The notes: a model not told the origin generated them from the letters alone. Shown: positions 8,223 through 18,549, counted from the stretch's first letter. The stretch: DNA of 64,000 bases from Peribacillus frigoritolerans (GCF_030676415.1 NZ_JAUUTW010000004.1:186001-250000); one strand, 5' to 3'. Numbers and translations are program-made.

Positions 8223-9380
8223 TTAACGGCGTCTATTACGGTTACGGAGGAAGGTTGGAATATCCAGGGCCTCTTCACCTTGATTGGCATTACGTGCAGG
8301 CTGTTCATTGACTTCTTCCCTCTTCACTTCACGCTTTACGTTTGACTGTGGCGTTTGTTGTGTCTGAGGTCTTGATTGCTGCTGTTGTCCGAGTGTTGGA
8401 CGTCCAGTAGGCCGTATTGAAGCTTCAACCTCGTTAAAGCCTGTTGCAATTACCGTAACGACGATTTCATCTTTAAGGTTTTCATTGATAACCGAACCAA
8501 AAATCATGTTTACGTCTTGATCGGATGCAGTAGCCACGATATCAGCCGCTTCCTGGACTTCAAAAAGACTTAGGTTCGTACCACCGGTAATATTCATCAG
8601 TACGCCTTGGGCACCATCAATCGATGTTTCAAGCAACGGGCTGGAAATGGCCTTTTTCGCCGCTTCCGCCGCACGGTTTTCCCCTGAGGAAATCCCGATT
8701 CCCATAAGAGCGGAACCTTTGTTGGACATGATGGTCTTCACATCGGCAAAGTCCAAGTTAATAAGACCTGGAACGGCGATTAAATCTGAAATCCCTTGTA
8801 CACCTTGGCGAAGTACATTATCGGCTTCACGGAATGCTTCAAGCATTGGCGTGCTTTTATCGACGATTTCAAGGAGGCGGTCGTTCGGAATGACGATCAG
8901 TGTGTCAACCGATTCCTTCATGGATGAAATGCCGCCTTGTGCCTGTGTTGCACGTTTTCGGCCTTCGAAAGTAAATGGACGTGTAACTACACCAACTGTA
9001 AGAGCCCCTAGATCTTTAGCAATGCCCGCTATGACAGGAGCAGCCCCAGTTCCCGTACCGCCGCCCATTCCAGCCGTTACGAATACCATATCGGCACCTT
9101 TAAGCGCTTCTTCAATCTGCTCTTTGCTTTCTTCAGCAGCTTTTTTTCCTACCTCGGGATTGGCACCTGCACCCAAACCGCGTGTAAGCTTCCCACCGAT
9201 TTGCATTTTGATTTCTGCTTTTGATAGATTAAGAGCCTGTGCGTCAGTATTGACAGAAATAAACTCAACACCCTGTACACCATGCTCGATCATTCTGTTT
9301 ACCGCATTGTTTCCGCCGCCGCCAACACCTATTACTTTTATCGTTGCTAATTGTTCTAGATTAGAATCAAACTCCAACAT
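8223..9380 (-). CDS. ftsZ: Cell division GTPase FtsZ
   Basis: The tubulin homologue that forms the Z-ring. The 385-aa product has the nucleotide-binding GTPase domain with the tubulin signature GGGTGTG at residues 106-112, NTDAQAL, and the T7 loop region [12 protein letters not shown] variable Q- and P-rich linker (about residues 318-365) precedes the conserved C-terminal peptide [15 protein letters not shown], the docking site for FtsA, SepF and EzrA. AGGAGG lies about 7 bases before the ATG. It follows ftsA by 44 bp and is the last gene of the cluster. Confidence 0.99.
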   Translation of the reverse strand: MLEFDSNLEQLATIKVIGVGGGGNNAVNRMIEHGVQGVEFISVNTDAQALNLSKAEIKMQIGGKLTRGLGAGANPEVGKKAAEESKEQIEEALKGADMVFVTAGMGGGTGTGAAPVIAGIAKDLGALTVGVVTRPFTFEGRKRATQAQGGISSMKESVDTLIVIPNDRLLEIVDKSTPMLEAFREADNVLRQGVQGISDLIAVPGLINLDFADVKTIMSNKGSALMGIGISSGENRAAEAAKKAISSPLLETSIDGAQGVLMNITGGTNLSLFEVQEAADIVATASDQDVNMIFGSVINENLKDEIVVTVIATGFNEVEASIRPTGRPTLGQQQQSRPQTQQTPQSNVKREVKREEVNEQPARNANQGEEALDIPTFLRNRNRRR

Positions 9381-9424
9381 GACAATCCTCCTATTTTGAC
9401 GAAATTCCCGATTCTTAATGATTG

Positions 9425-10723
9425 TTATTCAAAAAAGTAACCCAGGATTTTTTTGAATTTAGATTCACCTTTTTCACCTTGTTTTTTAGCCGTGTTCTCT
9501 TTGTTTTTCTGAGAAACCTTCTGGCTGCGCTGGTCGTTATCTTCTTGAGCTTGTCCAGCTGCTACAGGAGTTTTATTAGCGGTGTTTTTTTGCATTCTCT
9601 CTTTCTTGCATGCGTGTTTAATCAAACCAACAGCTGTCGTGTATTGGGGTTCCCTAACACCGATGTAATTGGGTTCAGCTGTCCTTACTCGGTTTTGGAA
9701 CACATATTGAGCTAGCTCCAGGACTCCCGGCATCTTGACCACGCCCCCGGTTAACACGAAACCACCCGGTATATCCTGGAAGCCAAGTCGCCTCAAATCA
9801 TCTTGAATCAACTCGAATATTTCGGTCACCCGCGCTTCAATGATATCCGAAAGCATTAACTGGTTGCAGGTCTGCTGCTGATCGCTGCCGATGATCGGTA
9901 TTTGGAATACTTCATCTTCAGACGCGTCATCATAAAAGGCATGTCCATGCTTTACTTTTATTTTCTCAGCTTCTTCCATCGTTGTCCTTAGAACGATGGA
10001 AAGGTCCTTCGTAAGTGTTTCCCCGCCTATAGGTATCACAGACGTATATTGTAAATAGCCTTGTTCGAAAATTGCCAGAGTCGTGGAACCTCCGCCAATA
10101 TCGACAAGTGCCACACCAAGTTCTTTTTCATCCTTGGATAAAACAAGGGAACCTGCGGCTAAGGGCTGAAGGGCGATATCGGTTATTTCTAACCCTGCCC
10201 TTTCCACACAGCGCAGCGTATTATGTAAAATTGTCCGAAGACCTGTGATTAAAATCCCTCTCATTTCCAACCGGACACCTATCATGCCCCTTGGATCACT
10301 GATTTCATCAAGTTCATCAACTTTATAGTGAATCGGCACCACGTCGATGATTTCCCTGTCGGATGGTATCGTTATTAACTCCGCTGCTTCCCTAACACGG
10401 AAAACGTCATGCTCGGTAATCTCTTTATTGTCACTGGATACCGCTACTACCCCATGACACGGCTGAAGCGTCACGTGATTTCCACTTATGCCGACGATTA
10501 CTTTTTTTATCTCCATCCCTATCATCCGTTCTGCTTGCTCTATAGCCTTTTGAATGGATTGGACGGTTTCATCTATACCGACGATCGAACCCTTTTTGAG
10601 CCCTTCTGATTTAACATTTCCTACGCCGATTATATTTAATGTGTCATTGACCATTTCCCCAATGATAACTTTTACACTGGATGTACCGATGTCAAGACTT
10701 ACGTATATTTCGTTGCTGTTCAT
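9425..10723 (-). CDS. ftsA: Cell division actin-like protein FtsA
   Basis: An actin-family ATPase that anchors FtsZ to the membrane. The 432-aa product has phosphate-1 [15 protein letters not shown], a 1C SHS2 subdomain, phosphate-2 [13 protein letters not shown], the adenosine motif [14 protein letters not shown], and a charged linker. The linker ends in [12 protein letters not shown], the amphipathic membrane-targeting helix. AAGGAGGTG precedes the ATG by 7 bases. The 266-bp upstream gap contains sigma-A-like and sigma-H-like promoter candidates, consistent with extra ftsAZ transcription at sporulation onset. Confidence 0.98.
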   Translation of the reverse strand: MNSNEIYVSLDIGTSSVKVIIGEMVNDTLNIIGVGNVKSEGLKKGSIVGIDETVQSIQKAIEQAERMIGMEIKKVIVGISGNHVTLQPCHGVVAVSSDNKEITEHDVFRVREAAELITIPSDREIIDVVPIHYKVDELDEISDPRGMIGVRLEMRGILITGLRTILHNTLRCVERAGLEITDIALQPLAAGSLVLSKDEKELGVALVDIGGGSTTLAIFEQGYLQYTSVIPIGGETLTKDLSIVLRTTMEEAEKIKVKHGHAFYDDASEDEVFQIPIIGSDQQQTCNQLMLSDIIEARVTEIFELIQDDLRRLGFQDIPGGFVLTGGVVKMPGVLELAQYVFQNRVRTAEPNYIGVREPQYTTAVGLIKHACKKERMQKNTANKTPVAAGQAQEDNDQRSQKVSQKNKENTAKKQGEKGESKFKKILGYFFE

Positions 10724-10791
10724 TCCATGGCACCTCCTTCAGTTTTATACATGTATTAGTAGAATAACATTTTTATATCGAAGACTTATAC

Positions 10792-10821
10792 ATTATAGAA
10801 TAACAGAACTGATTACAACAA
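10792..10821 (-). promoter_or_regulatory. Candidate sigma-A promoter of ftsAZ
   Basis: The minus strand has TTGTTG (10816-10821), an 18-bp spacer and TATAAT (10792-10797), about 70 bp upstream of the ftsA start. The -10 is perfect and the -35 is weak. Confidence 0.45.
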
Positions 10822-10957
10822 CTGACGAATTTCATAGATAAGCGTTTCATTTTGTATTTTTACCGAACAAAACTCGTAGATTTCTCACTTTATGGTGCAT
10901 ATTGTTCGCTTCTTAACGAGACTGATCTACTTAATAAACTAGATACTGCCATAAACT

Positions 10958-10983
10958 ATTCGTCATTTATAGCTTAATTCCCT
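10958..10983 (-). promoter_or_regulatory. Candidate sigma-H promoter of ftsAZ
   Basis: Immediately after sbp the minus strand reads GGGAATT, 11 bases, then GACGAAT. This fits the sigma-H pattern (AGGAWWW, 11-12 bases, RnnGAAT) with one mismatch in the first base. B. subtilis ftsAZ has a sigma-H promoter, P2, in the equivalent place. Confidence 0.5.
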
Positions 10984-10989
10984 TTAAAA

Positions 10990-11355
10990 TTAAAGATTTT
11001 TTTTCTGCTTTTTCCGGGAAACGGACCATTTTTCAATCAGGATCCTTCTGATCAGGGCGATATTTTGAAAGAGCCTTACACCGAAAACAAAGATTGCGGC
11101 TAAATATAAGTCTACACCAAGATGTACACCTAGAAAAGCCAAACCTGCGGCTAAAACAATATTAAAGAAGAATCCTGTTACAAATACAACTTCATCATAA
11201 AGGTTTTGCAAATGAGCCCGTATGCCCCCAAATAAGGTATCAAAAGCAGCAAGCACGGCAATGGAGAGATAATTTGAATATTCATGGGGAATATCAAAAT
11301 CCACCAAAAAACCGAGGGTGATTCCAATCAACAGTCCGAAAACTGAAAGCCACAT
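10990..11355 (-). CDS. sbp: Small basic protein Sbp (DUF1290)
   Basis: A 121-aa membrane protein with three or four hydrophobic segments and the conserved core AVLAAFDTLFGGIRAHLQN. The C-terminal tail is strongly basic (RKKQKKNL), matching Sbp of the Bacillus dcw cluster, whose function is unknown. Its ATG overlaps the ylxX stop codon in TAATG, so the two are translationally coupled. A G-rich Shine-Dalgarno sequence (GGGGGGGAATC) precedes it. Confidence 0.93.
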   Translation of the reverse strand: MWLSVFGLLIGITLGFLVDFDIPHEYSNYLSIAVLAAFDTLFGGIRAHLQNLYDEVVFVTGFFFNIVLAAGLAFLGVHLGVDLYLAAIFVFGVRLFQNIALIRRILIEKWSVSRKKQKKNL

Positions 11356-12065
11356 TACGATTCCCCCCCATCCATAATGGGTTCCATGTGTTTCACGTTA
11401 ATAGCATTTTGGTAAGCCGGTAATGTCAACTCGCCGGAAGGCACCTTAATCTGCACTTCAAAATTATCTATAAAGAAATCATCCATAAGTTCGGAACCTT
11501 CAATACGCTGCTTCAGTTTCTTTGGATTATCGGTTATTGCCTGCATTTCGACCGGGTAATGAACCAGAGGATATCCGTCCATTTTCGGCTGCCCATTAAT
11601 ATCACGAATAACCGATGTTGATATATACCTTTGTCCTGAAATGGAAATTTCGTCAGCGCCATACCTATACATTTCATTAATGAGCCGAATGATCAATACA
11701 GGTGAAATATACTCGACCTTCTCACCAAGAAGGATATCTGCTTTGATAGGCTGTATAGATACGATTACCCCATTGCCTTTTATTTCGGTCAAACCTGCGT
11801 CAGTCTTCAATTCGGTCAGGGTGTCACGCAATACTTCTTCTTTACTTTCATTTTTCTTTGTTTCATAGGATGCTATTTTTCCCTCAAGCTTACTGATACC
11901 CTCTATTAATTCCGCCTGGGTCTGCTGTTCTTTCAATAAATCATTTTTCAGTTCCCACATATCCCTTGTATCGGAAACGACAGGCTGATTCACCAAATTG
12001 AATTGAATAGCGAGCATGAATCCGGCAATCAACGTAACTAAACTAAAAGAAAGCTTTTTTTTCAT
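11355..12065 (-). CDS. ylxX: YlxX, DUF881 protein
   Basis: A 236-aa single-pass membrane protein: a short basic N-terminus, a transmembrane helix (about residues 6-24), a coiled coil (about residues 40-75), then the DUF881 extracellular domain with IKGNGVIVSIQP, LINEMYRYGADEISISGQRY and EVQIKVPSGELTLPAYQN. The function is unknown; the family accompanies division genes. It is the second of two tandem paralogues with ylxW. The gene order divIB-ylxW-ylxX-sbp-ftsA matches B. subtilis. Confidence 0.9.
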   Translation of the reverse strand: MKKKLSFSLVTLIAGFMLAIQFNLVNQPVVSDTRDMWELKNDLLKEQQTQAELIEGISKLEGKIASYETKKNESKEEVLRDTLTELKTDAGLTEIKGNGVIVSIQPIKADILLGEKVEYISPVLIIRLINEMYRYGADEISISGQRYISTSVIRDINGQPKMDGYPLVHYPVEMQAITDNPKKLKQRIEGSELMDDFFIDNFEVQIKVPSGELTLPAYQNAINVKHMEPIMDGGES

Positions 12066-12107
12066 TTCCAGTTTCTCACCAATCTTTCATCGAATCAGGC
12101 GGTCTGA

Positions 12108-12794
12108 TCACCCTCCAATAATTGGATCAAAAATGATATTCTTTTGCTTTTCCACTGTAAAGATAATATTCTCATTAACCAGCTGTTCCTTGATGCCACC
12201 GGGTAAATCCAGTGAAGCACCCAGGACATCCGGGTCCCCAATCGCAGATATGATGAAGGGAGCAGGATGCTGATGGCCATCGATTGCAATCACAGGCCCA
12301 TTACAGATTATGTATGAATCATGATTTAACCTTTGACCGTTAATCGCAACAGCCTCTGCACCTGATATGTATAGTTCATTGACGACCTTGAAGACATGCT
12401 GTTCATGGACGAGGTAATTATTAACATTGGCTTCCGACTCCATATCTGTACCATCTTCAAGTGTCACTTGAAGGCCTGGGCCTTTCACTTTCACTTTTCC
12501 GAGAAACATACGGTATTTTTCCGTATCCTTTGCCAAATTGAAAAAAAGCTGCTTTTCCTGCGCTAGGTCTTTTTCTATTTGGGATACATTTTCTTGCTTC
12601 TGAAGGAGTTCCTTCTGAAGTTCCCGGTTCTGTTTCTCTTGTTCGATCAGCTGCTGCCTGAGCTCATATTCCTGATCCAAGGATTTGTCCTTCCCTGCAC
12701 CTTCTTTGGTCAGATTGTAAGAGTAGGCAATCATGAATCCGAGAACCACGCAAACCAGGGGTAAAACCACCCGTTTGCCATTAATTTTCCTCAT
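12108..12794 (-). CDS. ylxW: YlxW, DUF881 protein
   Basis: A 228-aa paralogue of ylxX: a transmembrane helix at about residues 8-26, a Q- and E-rich coiled coil (about residues 35-80), then DUF881 with KVKGPGLQVTLEDGTD, VNELYISGAEAVAINGQRLN and SAIGDPDVLGASLDLPGGI. The frame is open to 12824, but ATG at 12794 has AAAGGAAG at good spacing. It overlaps the divIB stop by 14 bases, which suggests coupling. The function is unknown. Confidence 0.9.
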   Translation of the reverse strand: MRKINGKRVVLPLVCVVLGFMIAYSYNLTKEGAGKDKSLDQEYELRQQLIEQEKQNRELQKELLQKQENVSQIEKDLAQEKQLFFNLAKDTEKYRMFLGKVKVKGPGLQVTLEDGTDMESEANVNNYLVHEQHVFKVVNELYISGAEAVAINGQRLNHDSYIICNGPVIAIDGHQHPAPFIISAIGDPDVLGASLDLPGGIKEQLVNENIIFTVEKQKNIIFDPIIGG

Positions 12795-13563
12795 TAGTGT
12801 CTTCCTTTTGTTCAGTGTCTTCATATGCTTTAAAATAAGAACCCACTTCCAGATCGATGACTCCCTTTACCTCTGGATCCAACTGGCTGACAATCGATGG
12901 ATAGTGAATCATTTTCTCGTATAAAGTACGGCTTGTCGCACTTACTTCAAACCCATCATTCATAAACATGACGATATGATAGACATCGGTTTTGGTTGGA
13001 GCGTAATGAATTTCCGAAATGGCATTCTGAATCTCGATAGGAAGCTTGTCCAGCTCTTCTAAAAGCAACTTTAATGCTTTACCCTCTTTGAAACCAATTA
13101 AAACAGGGGCAAATACTGGAATTTCGCCTGTTGCTAACTCCTCTAAAACAGACCCGTTTTCCAAAATGGGTGCAAACTTCCCATCATTGGACAGATATGC
13201 CATCCTGTTATGTTCCGAAACCGTAATTTTAATGGAATTGGGAAATACCGGAGTCACCTTAACGCTTTTTATTTCTTGATTTTTTTTGATATTGGCTGCT
13301 GCTGCCCCTGTATCAACCTTCCAGATGCTTCGATCCTTCTTCACCTTACTCAATTTAATGATCTGTTTGGAAGTAATATAACGATTCCCCTCTACCTGCA
13401 CGGATTTCACATAGCTCAACGGGGATAAGAAATATAGCACACAAGCAACCAGAATGAAGAAAAGGGAAAGCAAAAGAACAAGTCGCCTGTTTGCTTTGCT
13501 TTTTCTTAATTGTTTTAATTTCGGGATGCGGTCCTCAATGGAAACGATTTTTCCCTTCTCCAT
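12781..13563 (-). CDS. divIB: Cell division protein DivIB/FtsQ
   Basis: A bitopic divisome protein that binds FtsL and DivIC. The 260-aa product has a basic cytoplasmic N-terminus, one transmembrane helix (about residues 30-50), a POTRA domain starting LSYVKSVQVEGNRYITSKQI, a beta domain, and an acidic C-terminal tail. ATG at 13563 is preferred over GTG at 13572 because GAGGTG lies about 7 bases before it. It follows murB by 130 bp and overlaps ylxW. Confidence 0.95.
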   Translation of the reverse strand: MEKGKIVSIEDRIPKLKQLRKSKANRRLVLLLSLFFILVACVLYFLSPLSYVKSVQVEGNRYITSKQIIKLSKVKKDRSIWKVDTGAAAANIKKNQEIKSVKVTPVFPNSIKITVSEHNRMAYLSNDGKFAPILENGSVLEELATGEIPVFAPVLIGFKEGKALKLLLEELDKLPIEIQNAISEIHYAPTKTDVYHIVMFMNDGFEVSATSRTLYEKMIHYPSIVSQLDPEVKGVIDLEVGSYFKAYEDTEQKEDTNEEN

Positions 13564-13693
13564 CCCCTTCACCTCTTCCTGAAAAAATGGATGGTTCTTG
13601 ACAGTGTGAAATCAAGACAAGCTCAATATTTGGTTATTGATAAACTTTAAAAGGTAACACATTATATCACAATATTTGGATATAATGAATCCA

Positions 13694-14602
13694 TTATTTT
13701 CTGCCGATAATTTCCACTTCTGTTTCCATTTCAATTTCAAATTTATCATACACAGTATCCTTCACATGCTGTATCAAGGCTTGAACATCCGCTGCACTTC
13801 CATTACCTGTGTTAACGATAAAGTTCCCGTGCATCGGTGAAATCTGGGCTCCGCCAATAGAATGTCCCTTCAGGCCTGCATTCTCGACCAATTTACCAGC
13901 ATGATGTGGAAGTGGATTCCTAAATATGCTCCCGGCACATGGAAGATTATACGGCTGGGTATCTTTACGGTAATTCTTGTTATTCTGCATTCTTTCTACG
14001 ATTTCGGCTTTATCGCCCTCTGTCAATTGAAAAATTGCTTCCAGTACGATACCCGGTCTTTTCTTCTGAAGCAGAGAAGTTCGATAAGAAAACTCCATTT
14101 CTTCCTTCGAAAGCCAAGCTAAAGTTCCATCTTCGAAAAGAACATGTGCCTCCTTGAGAATTTCACTCATATCGGAACCGTGTGCACCAGCGTTCATATA
14201 GACAGCACCGCCGACAGAACCAGGAATCCCACTGGCAAATTCCAATCCTGCATACCCTTTTTTACTGATTTGCACGGACAGGCTGACAAGTGATACCCCA
14301 GCTCCCGCTTTTATCTCCGTCCCATTTATCTCGAGATGATCAAGTCCTTTACCCAATTTAAGCACGGCACCTTCAATTCCGCCATCACTGACAAGTAGGT
14401 TGGAGCCCCTGCCGATCACCCTCCATGGCATCCCATGATCTTTAATGACCTGCATCGTTTTTTCTATATTTTCAATGGATGAAGGCACGATGAATAAATC
14501 AGCCGGCCCCCCAATTTTCATAGTTGTATGATTCGCAAGCGGTTCCTGTTCAAGAACCTTGCCGATTTTCATTTCAGTTAATTGCTTTATCACATTATCC
14601 AT
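13694..14602 (-). CDS. murB: UDP-N-acetylenolpyruvoylglucosamine reductase MurB
   Basis: An FAD enzyme that reduces the enolpyruvyl ether to UDP-MurNAc, the second committed step of peptidoglycan synthesis. The 302-aa product has the FAD-binding motifs [31 protein letters not shown] and [21 protein letters not shown]. The active-site region [10 protein letters not shown] carries the catalytic serine and [16 protein letters not shown] follows; this is the type IIb form. AAGGAGG lies 7 bases before the ATG. It stands behind its own promoter candidate after a 356-bp gap in which murG would be expected. Confidence 0.98.
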   Translation of the reverse strand: MDNVIKQLTEMKIGKVLEQEPLANHTTMKIGGPADLFIVPSSIENIEKTMQVIKDHGMPWRVIGRGSNLLVSDGGIEGAVLKLGKGLDHLEINGTEIKAGAGVSLVSLSVQISKKGYAGLEFASGIPGSVGGAVYMNAGAHGSDMSEILKEAHVLFEDGTLAWLSKEEMEFSYRTSLLQKKRPGIVLEAIFQLTEGDKAEIVERMQNNKNYRKDTQPYNLPCAGSIFRNPLPHHAGKLVENAGLKGHSIGGAQISPMHGNFIVNTGNGSAADVQALIQHVKDTVYDKFEIEMETEVEIIGRK

Positions 14603-14745
14603 GATAAACCTCCTTGTTGTTCCAAAAATTCCAAGTTATAATTTTCATTTCCTCTTCCATGAGGTCCCTTATATTACAAGATTAATAACGCCTTTTTAGC
14701 GAAAAATGAACAGAAGCAAGCCCCAGTACGGCCTAACCCTCTTAT

Positions 14746-14775
14746 ACTATAGTCTAAACAAAGCCGTATTGCCAA
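14746..14775 (-). promoter_or_regulatory. Candidate sigma-A promoter of murB
   Basis: The minus strand has TTGGCA (14770-14775), an 18-bp spacer and TATAGT (14746-14751), 144 bp before the murB start. It lies just after the terminator that ends the spoVE side, so it would restart transcription for murB-divIB-ylxWX-sbp. Confidence 0.5.
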
Positions 14776-14892
14776 TATTTATTGTGGATTCCCCAACATT
14801 CATACATGGTAATATTTAAGCGGCATTTCAATTATTTCTAAATTTCGGCAAGGCAACCTCTAAAATCGTTTTCCTGCAAGGGTTTTTAACGT

Positions 14893-14932
14893 AAAAAAAG
14901 GGAAGCCCTGCGTTTAACAGGACTTCCCTTTT
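14893..14932 (-). terminator. Terminator after spoVE
   Basis: A 15-bp stem, AAAAGGGAAGTCCTG with CAGGGCTTCCCTTTT (one G-U pair) and a 7-base loop, is followed by TTT. It splits the dcw cluster into two transcription units at the site where murG is missing. Confidence 0.9.
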
Positions 14933-14958
14933 GCCAAACCATATATATTTTACTTATT

Positions 14959-16059
14959 TCAGAACCTTGAATAACGGCTAATATTCAGGAGCACCCCAAT
15001 CGCCATCAACATGAGCGTCAATGATGAACCGCCATAACTTAAGAGGGGCAAGGTGATACCCGTAACTGGCATCAGTCCCGTCACCACCCCTATATTGATC
15101 ATCACTTGAATGGCGACCATTGCAATAATTCCCACCGCTACAAGGCTCCCATATAAATCAGGGGCACCAAGTGCGATCCGAATGCCCCGCCAAAGCATAA
15201 GTGCAAATAATAAAATGACCAGAGAGCCCCCGATGAAGCCAAGTTCCTCGGAAAGTATGGCAAAGATGAAATCAGTCTGCGGTTCTGGTAAATAGAAAAA
15301 CTTTTGGCGGCTTTGCCCGAGTCCCAATCCGAACAATCCCCCGGGCCCGATTGCATAAAACGATTGAATCATTTGAAATCCACTGCCCAAAGGGTCTTCC
15401 CAAGGATCCAGAAAAGATGTGATCCTTTTTATCCGGTAGGGCGCTGACAAAATCAGACCGATAAAACCTGCTACCCCGATTAGCCCCAAGCCGACAAAAT
15501 GACTGATTTTTGCCCCGGAAATAAAAATCATGACGATGCACGTTCCAACCATTACCGTTCCCGTTCCAAGGTCCGGCTGTAACATGATCAATCCAAATGC
15601 CAAAAACACTAAACCCAAGGATGGAAGCATCCCTTTTTTAAAAGAGGTGATCAGCTTTTGCCGTTCTGATAAAAACTTTGCTAAAAAAGCGATCATCGCC
15701 AGTTTCATGAACTCAGAGGGTTGGACCGAAAAGGCACCTACACCAATCCAGCTCCTCGAACCATTTCTCGCCATCCCTATACCTGGTACAAGCACAGCCA
15801 GTAACATAATGAAACAAATGATGATAAGGATCTTGGCCCATGTCCGCCACGTCCAGTAATCCACATTCATGATGAAAAACATGGCTATGACACCAACGCA
15901 GGCAAACAGCAACTGCCTTTTAGCAAAATAAAACGAATCATCAAATTTATATGTTGCCCAAATGGCACTTGCGCTGTAAACCATGATTAATCCAACAGTC
16001 AAAAGACTTAAGGTGACGATAATGAGAATGAGATCAGGATTCGATTTTTTTAATGGCAC
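14959..16059 (-). CDS. spoVE: SpoVE, SEDS-family cortex peptidoglycan polymerase
   Basis: A SEDS (FtsW/RodA/SpoVE) integral membrane glycosyltransferase that makes spore cortex with SpoVD. The 366-aa product has about ten transmembrane segments. SEDS motifs are visible: GSRSWIG, PSEFMKLA, QPDLGTG, the FLPEPQTDFIFAI-like stretch with the EELG turn, and GITLPLLSYGGSSL. ATG at 16065 sits right on the Shine-Dalgarno sequence, so GTG at 16059, 6 bases after AGAGGTGG, is the better start and gives the usual length. It is the only SEDS gene in the window. Confidence 0.95.
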   Translation of the reverse strand: MPLKKSNPDLILIIVTLSLLTVGLIMVYSASAIWATYKFDDSFYFAKRQLLFACVGVIAMFFIMNVDYWTWRTWAKILIIICFIMLLAVLVPGIGMARNGSRSWIGVGAFSVQPSEFMKLAMIAFLAKFLSERQKLITSFKKGMLPSLGLVFLAFGLIMLQPDLGTGTVMVGTCIVMIFISGAKISHFVGLGLIGVAGFIGLILSAPYRIKRITSFLDPWEDPLGSGFQMIQSFYAIGPGGLFGLGLGQSRQKFFYLPEPQTDFIFAILSEELGFIGGSLVILLFALMLWRGIRIALGAPDLYGSLVAVGIIAMVAIQVMINIGVVTGLMPVTGITLPLLSYGGSSLTLMLMAIGVLLNISRYSRF

Positions 16060-16135
16060 GGACATCCACCTCTAGGAAGTTTTTCGAGCCTACGAATATA
16101 AACATCAATACTGATTGCTTGTCAGCACTTTAGTC

Positions 16136-16170
16136 AAAAAAAAAGCGATAACGGCTCATTATCGCTTTTT
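16136..16170 (-). terminator. Hairpin terminator after murD
   Basis: AAAAGCGATAA and TTATCGCTTTT form a perfect 11-bp stem with a 7-base loop and A/T runs on both sides. It lies between murD and spoVE, so spoVE probably also has its own sporulation promoter. Confidence 0.85.
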
Positions 16171-16218
16171 TCCAAGGTGTCAACGTAGAAGCAGGTTCAC
16201 TTCTCTCTGCGAAAGCTC

Positions 16219-17571
16219 TTACTTAAGTTTATGCACGGCCTCCATAAACATGTCTCCTCTTTGCTCAAAAGTTTTATACTGATCCCAGCTTGCACAAGCC
16301 GGGGAGAGAAGAATACAGTCGCCTTCATTTGATAATTCAAATGCAGCCGGTACGGCCTTTTCTACATTATCGACACGTTTTATATTCGCTATTCCTATTT
16401 CTTTGGCTACCCGTTCAATTTTTTCTGCCGTTTCACCAAAAGTTATCACGGCTTTGACATTTTTCATTGCCGGTTTCAACTCATCAAATTCATTTCCGCG
16501 ATCCAAACCGCCTGCCAATAAGATGACAGGTTCCGTAAAGGATGTTAGCGCTTTGGATGCTGCAAGAATGTTCGTTGCTTTCGAATCATTATAAAATTTA
16601 CGATTATCGATCGTTGCCACAAACTGCAGACGGTGCTCCACACCATAAAATGTTTTCAGTACAGTCTGAATGGCTTCGTTAGCTACACCCTTCAGCTTGG
16701 CCGCTGAGATAGCTGCGAGAACATTTTCCAAATTATGCTTCCCGGGAAGGGCTATCTCTGAAACTTCCATGATTTTTTCTCCTCGGAAACAGACGGCACC
16801 ATCTTCCACATAGGCTCCATTCTCATGTTTCACTTCAGCTGAAAAAGGAACAAGTTCAGCCTTGGTCTTTTTCGCCATGGATAAAACAAGATCTTGATCC
16901 GCATTATAAATCATGAAATCTGAGGCTATTTGATTTTCCGTAATCGCAGCTTTTGCTTCGACATATTCCTGTTTGGAACTGTGATAATCCAAATGTGCAT
17001 CATACAAATTTGTCACGATTGAGATTTCAGGACGAAATTCGTCTATTCCCATTAACTGGAACGATGATAATTCAATGACGATCGAGTCATCGGGTTTTGC
17101 TTTTTCAGCAACACCAGAAGCCACTGTCCCGATATTACCGGCAATTAACGGGGATTTTTCACCTGTCTTCAACATTTCGTATATCAATGTTGTCGTGGTC
17201 GTTTTCCCATTTGTTCCAGTGATCCCTATGAAAGGTGCTTCACTTATCTGATAGGCCAGTTCAACTTCCGTGATAACGGGAATCCCTTTTTCCAACGCCC
17301 CTTTTATGATAGGGTTCCGATAGGGGATTCCCGGGTTTTTCACGATCAGCTCGAAACCCTCATCAAGAAGCTCGATCGGATGACTGCCGCAGATGACTTT
17401 AATTCCCTGTTCAAGAAGTCCTTGAGCCTCAGGATTTTCCGATAATGGCTTCATGTCATTAACCGTCACGAAAGCACCTAATTTATGTAGAAGCGAAGCT
17501 GCCATCACTCCGCTTTTTGCCAAACCCAATACTAATATCTTTTTCTCTGAATACTTTGCAGTCTCTTTCAA
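16219..17571 (-). CDS. murD: UDP-MurNAc-L-alanine:D-glutamate ligase MurD
   Basis: An ATP-dependent Mur ligase that adds D-glutamate to UDP-MurNAc-L-Ala. The 450-aa product has an N-terminal Rossmann domain ([19 protein letters not shown]), the ATP-binding P-loop [14 protein letters not shown] (about residues 114-127), ELSSFQL, the family HRLQFV motif and a C-terminal ligase domain with YNDSKATN and [19 protein letters not shown]. The start is TTG at 17571, just after the mraY stop, with GAGGTG 9 bases upstream, so the two are coupled. Confidence 0.98.
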   Translation of the reverse strand: MKETAKYSEKKILVLGLAKSGVMAASLLHKLGAFVTVNDMKPLSENPEAQGLLEQGIKVICGSHPIELLDEGFELIVKNPGIPYRNPIIKGALEKGIPVITEVELAYQISEAPFIGITGTNGKTTTTTLIYEMLKTGEKSPLIAGNIGTVASGVAEKAKPDDSIVIELSSFQLMGIDEFRPEISIVTNLYDAHLDYHSSKQEYVEAKAAITENQIASDFMIYNADQDLVLSMAKKTKAELVPFSAEVKHENGAYVEDGAVCFRGEKIMEVSEIALPGKHNLENVLAAISAAKLKGVANEAIQTVLKTFYGVEHRLQFVATIDNRKFYNDSKATNILAASKALTSFTEPVILLAGGLDRGNEFDELKPAMKNVKAVITFGETAEKIERVAKEIGIANIKRVDNVEKAVPAAFELSNEGDCILLSPACASWDQYKTFEQRGDMFMEAVHKLK

Positions 17572-18549
17572 TTATATCCACACCTCTAAATAGATTCCGA
17601 GTACCGCACACAGCAGCCCCACTGTCCAGAAAGTCACGACGACGCGCCATTCCGACCAGCCGGAAAGCTCATAATGGTGGTGAAGCGGACTCATTTTAAA
17701 AATACGTTTACCAGTCGTTTTAAAAGATCCTACCTGCAGGATGACCGAGAGCGTCTCAATGACGAAGACTCCGCCAATGATTACCAGGAGGATTTCAAGC
17801 TTCGTTAACAAGGCGATGGTTGCAATCGCTCCCCCAAGGGCCAAGGAACCCGTATCCCCCATGAAAACCTTTGCTGGATGTGCATTGAATACCAAAAATC
17901 CCAGTACTGCACCGACAACCGCCACCGAAAAAATAGCGACATCATATTGCGACTGACTCCAGGCTAAAATGGCAAAAGCCCCAAAGGCAATGGCTGATGT
18001 TCCTGAGACAAGTCCATCAAGCCCATCCGTCAAATTGACGGCATTCGAAAAACCTACCAGCCAGAAAATAACGATAAACAGATAAAACCAGCCAAAATCA
18101 AAAGCAAAGTCCGTGCCTGGAATCGTCAATTCAGGATTAAAACGGTCAGTCTGCTTAAAGACGAAGTAAAAGATGACCGAAATCACAATTTGTCCAAGCA
18201 GTTTTTGCTTGGAAGTCAGACCTAGGTTACGCTTCATGACCACTTTGATGAAATCATCCAGGAAACCTAATAAACCAAAACCTAAAGTAACGAATAATAA
18301 TAAATACGTTTCGGTTGAAGGTGCCGAAAATTTCAAAGTCATGACTAGTGTAGCGATGGTAACAGATAATAATATGACCAAACCGCCCATGGTGGGTGTT
18401 CCCGTTTTCTTCAGATGCGATTGTGGGCCTTCTTCCCTGATACTTTGCCCGAATTTCAATCTTCTTAAAAACGGGATGAAAATCGGCGAAAGAAGAACGG
18501 TTACTAAAAACGCCACCAAAATCGTATAAAAAATCACTTGTTCCAACAT
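17572..18549 (-). CDS. mraY: Phospho-MurNAc-pentapeptide translocase MraY
   Basis: The membrane enzyme that makes lipid I from UDP-MurNAc-pentapeptide and undecaprenyl phosphate. The 325-aa product has about ten transmembrane helices. Catalytic motifs are visible: GFLDDFIKV (the DD pair), [27 protein letters not shown], and [13 protein letters not shown] with the HHH Mg site. It lies between murE and murD and abuts murD with no gap. Confidence 0.98.
   Translation of the reverse strand: MLEQVIFYTILVAFLVTVLLSPIFIPFLRRLKFGQSIREEGPQSHLKKTGTPTMGGLVILLSVTIATLVMTLKFSAPSTETYLLLFVTLGFGLLGFLDDFIKVVMKRNLGLTSKQKLLGQIVISVIFYFVFKQTDRFNPELTIPGTDFAFDFGWFYLFIVIFWLVGFSNAVNLTDGLDGLVSGTSAIAFGAFAILAWSQSQYDVAIFSVAVVGAVLGFLVFNAHPAKVFMGDTGSLALGGAIATIALLTKLEILLVIIGGVFVIETLSVILQVGSFKTTGKRIFKMSPLHHHYELSGWSEWRVVVTFWTVGLLCAVLGIYLEVWI

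Larger units (their letters stand above)
14603..14958. other. Gap where murG is expected
   Basis: The 356 bp between murB and spoVE contain a strong terminator for the upstream genes (14893-14932) and a sigma-A-like promoter reading into murB. Neither strand shows a murG fragment, and the space is far too short for this gene of roughly 1.1 kb. Confidence 0.8.

Noticed and set aside
8647-9399. 250-codon plus-strand frame opposite ftsZ
   Set aside because: It lies entirely antisense to ftsZ, has the low-complexity A/P/S composition typical of a shadow frame and has no ribosome binding site.
11355-12794. ylxX and ylxW as a recent duplication in this strain
   Set aside because: The tandem DUF881 pair is also present in B. 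subtilis and the two sequences differ widely, so the duplication is old.
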